From NCBI GenBank assembly GCA_036501425.1, contig DASYAI010000021.1:1-64000 (forward strand): a stretch of 64,000 nucleotides of DNA. The letters run 5' to 3'. A program made the translations under genes and the position numbers. Below the pieces are notes generated by a model. The model searched no databases, was not told where the DNA came from, and saw only the letters and a list, made by a program, of their open reading frames with translations. How positions within the stretch are numbered: the first letter of the stretch is position 1; every line of letters starts with the position of its first letter. Below, one piece after another: positions 59,774 through 64,000 of the stretch. Source of the stretch: DATKRB01 sp036501425 (GTDB taxonomy: Bacteria > Actinomycetota > Acidimicrobiia > Acidimicrobiales > RAAP-2).

Positions 59774-60714
59774 GGGTCGGCGTCGGACCACCGCCCCGGT
59801 CACCGCGGTGAGGCCCAGCCCTCCCATGAGGATCGGTAGGCCCTCGGGGGTCTGGGGGACGGGCTGCGCCGTCAACGGCATGGTCCCGCCCAACGGGCAG
59901 TACTTGGTGTTGCCGGCGCCGGTGAGCGTGGAGACGAACACCCTGCCGTACTCGAAGGTGGTCACCCCGGTCAGGCTCAGCGCCTGCTTGCCGCCCGGGG
60001 CCGTCACTTGACCAACGTGGTGGACCCCGCGGGGACGTCGAACTCGATCGTCGTGATGCCCGTGAGCTCCGACTCGGGGACGCGGAACACGTTGCTGGTG
60101 GCCGCGGTCCCGGTCAGCTCGAGGGTGGCGCCGGCCGCCGCCACCGTGCCGTTGGCCACGGTGTGGGTGACGTAGGTGGTCGAGCAGGTCCCGAGCGCGC
60201 CCTGGATACCCGGGAAGCTGAACGGCAGCGGTCCCGGCAGCATGGTGCCGCCGCCAACGAAGTCGACCCCCTCGTTGGATCCGGCGATCGCCGCGCTGCC
60301 GTGAGCCACGACCAGGTCGTACGCCTCGCTCCCGCCGATCACCGCCGTCGGCTCGCTCGGCGGCGGTGAGATGGCCGACGCGACCGTGAAGTAGGGGGTG
60401 GAAGGGTACGTCGAGAGCGCGCCGCCGTACGCCACCGCCCCGTCCGAGCTGCCGTTGACCGTGCCGCTGTCACGGGTGGCGCTCCCGGTGGCGAATTCGG
60501 TGAACTGGAAGTTGGTGGTGCTGTAGGTCCCGGTGCCCGGTATCAGGAGCGTGCCGCAGTCGATGGGGGGCGAGATGGCCCCGGCCTCGGCCGCCGGAAA
60601 GGTGGCGCCGGCGACGGAGGCGGCGGTCACGGAGAGGGCGCCGAGCAGGCCCGCCCCACCCAGATGGAGCGCCCGGCGCCCTCGACCCGGGGGGGTCCTG
60701 TCGGAGAATGCCAT
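59774..60714 (-). pseudogene. Surface-anchored choice-of-anchor-A-like protein, split by a frameshift
   Basis: From ATG 60714 the first frame gives 236 residues: a signal-like segment (LHLGGAGLLGALSVTAASVA), then a beta-rich domain with AYDLVVAHGSAAIAGSNEGV and SNVFRVPESELTGITTIEFD ending PAGSTTLVK at a stop (60004). The next frame, starting at a GTG that overlaps this stop (60007), continues smoothly as VTAPGGKQALSLTGVTTFEY, then PQTPEGLPILMGGLGLTAVT plus RRR, a classic C-terminal anchor (motif, membrane helix, basic end). Together they read as one choice-of-anchor A-type exported protein. No stop follows the RRR end: the frame runs on antisense into ispG. I call it a broken or 3'-truncated gene; a coupled pair of ORFs or a sequencing indel are alternatives. 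Confidence 0.6.
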
Positions 60715-60831
60715 GGCAGTAAGGAGTTTGAACGGGCTGTTGGGAGGTTGCGCGAAGTCCGTGTGATGGCACGATGATTTCTTCGCTGAAGCGGTGCCGA
60801 AGCAACCGGCTACGGCCCCGGGCGCACCCGA

Positions 60832-60837
60832 TAGCCT
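60832..60837 (+). promoter_or_regulatory. Candidate -10 box of proS
   Basis: TAGCCT ends 8 nt before ATG 60846, implying a near-leaderless mRNA. Confidence 0.45.
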
Positions 60838-60845
60838 GCGCCCCC

Positions 60846-62264
60846 ATGAGCCCCCCTGCCTCCTCGCTCACCCCCCGGGCAGTGGACTTCCCCCGCTGGT
60901 ACCAGGACGTGGTGGCCCAGGCCGAGCTGGCCGAGAACGGCCCGGTGCGCGGCACCATGGTGGTGCGGCCCTGGGGCTACGCCATCTGGGAGCACCTCCA
61001 GTCGGCGCTCGACGCCCGCATCAAGGCGGCCGGGGTCGAGAACGCCTACTTCCCCCTGCTCATCCCCGAGTCCTACCTCCGCCTGGAGGCCGAGCACGTG
61101 GAGGGCTTCAGCCCCGAGCTGGCGGTGGTGACCCACGGAGGGGGCAAGAAGCTGGAGGAGCCGGCGGTCATCCGCCCGACCAGCGAGACGGTGATCAACA
61201 GCTCGTTCGCCAAGTGGGTCCGGAGCCACCGCGACCTGCCGCTGCTGATCAACCAGTGGGCCAACGTGGTGCGCTGGGAGCTGCGGCCCCGCATCCTGCT
61301 GCGGACGACCGAGTTCCTCTGGCAGGAGGGACACACCGCCCACGCCACCGAGGACGAGGCCCGCCGGTTCGCGTTGCAGGTGCTCCACGACGTCTACGAG
61401 GACACCATGGTGGGCGTCGCCGCGGTCCCGGTGCTGCTCGGCCACAAGACGATCCGCGAGCGGTTCGCCGGCGCCACCCGGACCTGGACCTGCGAGGGGA
61501 TGATGGGCGACGGCAAGGCCCTCCAGATGGGGACCAGCCACGAGCTCGGCCAGAACTTCTCGAGGGCTTTCGGGATCCGTTTCGCCGACGAGTCGGGCGA
61601 CCTGCAATTCGCGTGGCAGACGTCGTGGGGTGTCTCCACCCGGCTCCTCGGGGCGCTGGTGATGACCCATGGCGACGACGCCGGCCTCCGGTTGCCGCCC
61701 GCCCTGGCCCCGGTCGAGGTGGTCATCGTCGTGGTGCGAGACGACGAAGGGGTGCGAACGGCCGCCCGGGCCCTGCGCGACGACCTGGTCGCGACCGGCC
61801 GTCGGGTGCGGCTCGACGATCGCACCGACGTCGGTTTCGGCCGCCGGTCCATCGACTGGGAGATCAAAGGGGTGCCGGTGCGCCTCGAGGTCGGTCCGCG
61901 CGACCTGCAGGCGGGGAACGTGACCCTGGTGGTGCGGCATCGGTTGGAGAAGCAGGTGGTGCCGCTGCGCGGGGCGGTGGACCGGGTGCGCGAGGTGCTG
62001 GACCAGGTCGCGGTCGAGCTGCTCGGCGCGGCGACCAGCGCCCGGGCGAGCCGGACGACCGAGGTGTCCTCGGTCGACGAGGCGCTCGAGGCCAGCGGAG
62101 CCGGCTTCGCCACCATCCCGTGGCGGGCCCTGGCGGCGGGGGGAGAGGACGCGCTGGGCGCCGGGGCGGTGTCGGTCCGATGCCTCCAGCGGCCCGACGG
62201 TTCGCTGGCCGAGCCCGGCGACGACGAGTCTGAGCTGGTGGCGGTGGTCGGTCGCTCGTACTGA
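60846..62264 (+). CDS. proS: Prolyl-tRNA synthetase, archaeal/eukaryotic-like short form
   Basis: A 472-residue class II synthetase. It starts with VDFPRWYQDVVAQAELAENG, a beginning typical of ProRS of the archaeal/eukaryotic-like (type 3) group, and lacks the editing insertion of long bacterial ProRS. Motif 2 RTTEFLWQEGHTAHAT, FADESGDLQFAWQTSWGVST (near motif 3), the anticodon domain and a C-terminal Tyr (VGRSY), the type's hallmark, are present. ATG 60846 lies 8 nt after the -10-like box; the ORF extends upstream in a Arg-rich non-conserved stretch. It is monocistronic, with a 211-bp gap to rimP. Confidence 0.95.
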   Translation: MSPPASSLTPRAVDFPRWYQDVVAQAELAENGPVRGTMVVRPWGYAIWEHLQSALDARIKAAGVENAYFPLLIPESYLRLEAEHVEGFSPELAVVTHGGGKKLEEPAVIRPTSETVINSSFAKWVRSHRDLPLLINQWANVVRWELRPRILLRTTEFLWQEGHTAHATEDEARRFALQVLHDVYEDTMVGVAAVPVLLGHKTIRERFAGATRTWTCEGMMGDGKALQMGTSHELGQNFSRAFGIRFADESGDLQFAWQTSWGVSTRLLGALVMTHGDDAGLRLPPALAPVEVVIVVVRDDEGVRTAARALRDDLVATGRRVRLDDRTDVGFGRRSIDWEIKGVPVRLEVGPRDLQAGNVTLVVRHRLEKQVVPLRGAVDRVREVLDQVAVELLGAATSARASRTTEVSSVDEALEASGAGFATIPWRALAAGGEDALGAGAVSVRCLQRPDGSLAEPGDDESELVAVVGRSY

Positions 62265-62296
62265 GCCCGTCCGGGGCGGCCTGCGGTCGAGGTTGG

Positions 62297-62302
62297 TATA
62301 CT
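62297..62302 (+). promoter_or_regulatory. Extended -10 promoter of rimP-nusA
   Basis: TATACT preceded by TGG makes an extended -10 (TGn-TATACT), the best match to consensus in the window. It starts a ~170-nt leader in front of rimP. Confidence 0.55.
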
Positions 62303-62338
62303 CCCACTGCTGTCCGGTCTGAGTGCGGGACCTCGTCG

Positions 62339-62362
62339 AAGCGTGGGCTGGCGCCCACGCTT
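62339..62362 (+). terminator. Hairpin in the rimP-nusA leader (terminator or attenuator)
   Basis: AAGCGTGGGC (62339-62348) pairs perfectly with GCCCACGCTT (62353-62362) around the loop TGGC, and is followed by TCGTATTTCG. Between here and rimP two further G/C palindromes occur (around 62375-62395 and 62399-62415). Placed ~37 nt after the promoter, the hairpin could attenuate rimP-nusA, whose products act in ribosome assembly and transcription antitermination. Confidence 0.5.
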
Positions 62363-62475
62363 TCGTATTTCGGGGGCCCTGACCAGGGGCCGGGTGGGTC
62401 GGCGGCCTGCCGACGGATGGGTCGGGGCCGCCCGATAGGAGGTCGTGAGCAGGACGTAGGAGGGAGGTGACGGTG

Positions 62476-63045
62476 ATGGCCGAGGAGTGGCTCGACGAGT
62501 TGGCGCCCGCGCTCGCGAGCGCGGGGCTCGAGCTGTTCGACGTGCAGCTCGGAGCCGGCGTGCTCACCGTCACCGTGGACCGCCCGGGCGGCGTCGACCT
62601 CGAGGCCCTCAGCCAGGCGAGCCGGATCGTCTCGGGAGTGCTGGACCGGCTGGACCCGGTGGCGGGCCGCTACACGCTCGAGGTGTCCAGCCCCGGGCTG
62701 GAGCGCCATCTGCGCACCCCCGAGCACTTCGCCCGCGCCGTCGGAGAGACGGTCTCGGTGCGGTTGCGGCCCGGTGCCGCCGAGTCCCGGCGGGTGCGCG
62801 GCCACCTGCAATCGGCCGACGAGGCGGGGATCGTCCTGAGCGGTCCCGACGTGCCCGGGGGCCGGCTGGTGGTGGCCTACGACCAGGTCGAGCGGGCCCG
62901 CACGGTGTTCGAGTGGGGCCCGAGCGGTGGTCCGCGCCCCGGCTCCTCCAAGCCCGGACCGGCCGCAGGGCGCGGGACGCCGGCGCGGGCCGGTCGCGAA
63001 CCCAATTCCGCCGCCCAGACGAAGAGAAGGATCACGACGCCATGA
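62476..63045 (+). CDS. rimP: Ribosome maturation factor RimP
   Basis: A 189-residue RimP needed for 30S assembly. It has LASAGLELFDVQLGAGVLTV, TVDRPGGVDLEALSQASRIV and the hallmark YTLEVSSPGLERHLRTPEHF, then an SH3-like C-terminal domain (~90-160) and a basic low-complexity tail (~160-189). ATG 62476 has GGAGGGAGG ending 8 nt upstream; the earlier GTG 62467 lies inside this ribosome binding site and is unlikely. The stop overlaps the nusA ATG at 63042 (ATGA), so both are translated together, as in most bacteria. Confidence 0.94.
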   Translation: MAEEWLDELAPALASAGLELFDVQLGAGVLTVTVDRPGGVDLEALSQASRIVSGVLDRLDPVAGRYTLEVSSPGLERHLRTPEHFARAVGETVSVRLRPGAAESRRVRGHLQSADEAGIVLSGPDVPGGRLVVAYDQVERARTVFEWGPSGGPRPGSSKPGPAAGRGTPARAGREPNSAAQTKRRITTP

Positions 63046-64000
63046 GCAAGACGAACTTCGAGTTCCTCGACGCGCTGGGACAGATCGCCCGCGACAAGGG
63101 CATCTCCGTGGAGACCCTCCTCGACGCCCTGGCCAATGCCCTGGTGGCGGCCTACAAGCGGCGTCCCGACGCCGCCGAGGAGGCGGTGGTCACCATCGAT
63201 CCCGACTCGGGCGAGATCAGGGTCTACGGCCAGGAGCTGGACGAGGACGGCAACGTGGTCCGCGAGTGGGACGACACCCCCGACGACTTCGGTCGCATTG
63301 CCGCCCAGACGGCCAAGCAGGTGATCCTCCAGCGGATCCGCGAGGTCGAGCGGGACATGAAGTACGAGGAGTACGCCGGGCGAGAAGGCGACATCGTGAC
63401 CGGCATCGTCCAGCAGACCGACAACCGCTACACGCTGCTCGACCTCGGGAAGGTAGAGGCCCTGCTGCCCCAGGCCGAGCAGGTCTCCTACGAGCGCTAC
63501 GAGCACGGGGCGCGCCTGAAGGCCTACATCGTCGAGGTCCGCAAGACCACCAAGGGGCCCCAGATCGTCGTGAGTCGCACCCATCCGGGGCTGATCAAGC
63601 GGCTGTTCGAGCTGGAGGTGCCCGAGATCTCCTCGGGGACGGTCGAGATCAAGGCAGCGGCCCGCGAGCCGGGGCACCGGACGAAGATCGCGGTGTGGTC
63701 CAACGATCCCAACGTCGACCCGGTGGGTGCCTGCGTGGGCGCCCGCGGCTCGCGGGTGCGGATGGTCACCAATGAGCTGCGCGGCGAGCGGGTCGACGTG
63801 GTGCCGTTCTCCGACGACCCGGTCGAGCTCATCCAGAACGCGCTGGCGCCGGCGCGGGTGCGCGAGGTGAGCCTCGACGAGACCACCGGCACCGCGACGG
63901 TGGTGGTGAGCGACTACCAGCTCTCGCTGGCCATCGGCAAGGAGGGGCAGAACGCCCGCCTGGCCGCCCGGTTGACCGGCTGGCGGATCGACATCAAGAG
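63042..64000 (+). CDS. nusA: Transcription elongation/antitermination factor NusA (3' end outside window)
   Basis: The 5' 319 codons of nusA, still open at the window end. The N-terminal RNA-polymerase-binding domain starts NFEFLDALGQIARDKGISVE and includes LANALVAAYKR. An S1 domain (~125-195) begins GREGDIVTGIVQQTDN, with YTLLDLGKVEALLP. KH1 includes DPVGACVGARGSRVRMVTNE and KH2 begins around LAIGKEGQNARLAARLTGWR (~302-321). NusA controls pausing, termination and rRNA antitermination. The gene overlaps rimP by 4 nt. Its C-terminus, and whether a ylxR-infB run follows, is not visible. Confidence 0.96.
   Translation, partial: MSKTNFEFLDALGQIARDKGISVETLLDALANALVAAYKRRPDAAEEAVVTIDPDSGEIRVYGQELDEDGNVVREWDDTPDDFGRIAAQTAKQVILQRIREVERDMKYEEYAGREGDIVTGIVQQTDNRYTLLDLGKVEALLPQAEQVSYERYEHGARLKAYIVEVRKTTKGPQIVVSRTHPGLIKRLFELEVPEISSGTVEIKAAAREPGHRTKIAVWSNDPNVDPVGACVGARGSRVRMVTNELRGERVDVVPFSDDPVELIQNALAPARVREVSLDETTGTATVVVSDYQLSLAIGKEGQNARLAARLTGWRIDIK

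Noticed and set aside
59990..60010. Programmed frameshift in the split surface-protein gene
   Set aside because: The junction lacks a slippery heptamer and no downstream stem was obvious, so mutation, sequencing error or re-initiation are preferred.

Overview
The window is a very GC-rich, gene-dense stretch of an actinobacterial chromosome. WhiB, an MtrA/MtrB two-component pair, an F420-dependent luciferase-like oxidoreductase, DipZ, bacterial Ku and a class II DAHP synthase all point to Actinobacteriota. The short, Tyr-terminated ProRS, a full mreBCD set and an extracellular protein built of 'SDGGIFAFG' repeats fit class Acidimicrobiia best. The class is an inference from gene content and protein style; no database was searched. 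MreB and PBP2 suggest a rod-shaped cell.

Region by region. (1) 1-2.1 kb: a tRNA-Arg followed by decayed toxin-antitoxin modules (two HicAB pairs and an AbiE pair), the only clearly accessory stretch. (2) 2.1-16 kb: envelope, redox and signalling genes: dipZ, a GAF/SpoIIE-type phosphatase, Ku, a WhiB protein, an HtrA-type protease, an F420 oxidoreductase, tRNA-Pro, an ABM-domain protein and a very large V4R/GAF/GGDEL/EAL protein. (3) 16-21.5 kb: tig-clpP-clpX-folC-ndk, covering protein quality control and folate. (4) 21.6-31.7 kb: mreBCD-mrdA cell-shape genes, then two conserved genes (a B12/radical-SAM protein and its DUF2344 partner), RNase E/G, rplU and rpmA. (5) 31.7-46.3 kb: purine salvage (PNP, MtaD-like deaminase) around a DtxR-type regulator, then obg-proB-proA, a MoxR/VWA pair, a histidine phosphatase, the repeat surface protein, aroG, nadD, a small membrane protein and rsfS. 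(6) 46.3-49.3 kb: mtrA-mtrB-GerMN lipoprotein. (7) 49.5-59.8 kb: xerC, then a translation, lipid and isoprenoid run: rpsB-tsf-pyrH-frr-cdsA-dxr-rseP-ispG. (8) 59.8-64 kb: a broken surface-anchored protein, proS, and the start of rimP-nusA, with nusA cut by the window edge.

Many genes here overlap by ATGA or GTGA (tig/clpP, mreC/mreD/mrdA, obg/proB, proA/moxR, nadD/orf, mtrB/lipoprotein, dxr/rseP, rimP/nusA), indicating tight operons with coupled translation. About ten unlinked start codons lie only 6-9 nt after a TAnnnT hexamer, so leaderless or near-leaderless mRNAs seem common in this genome.

I did not find a clear new multi-gene defence or biosynthetic system. The most unusual items are the toxin-antitoxin graveyard next to tRNA-Arg with a 9-G tract inside a hicB gene, the triplicated start of the GerMN lipoprotein gene, the split choice-of-anchor-A-like surface protein, CdsA with a ~410-residue N-terminal extension, and the leaderless promoter pattern.
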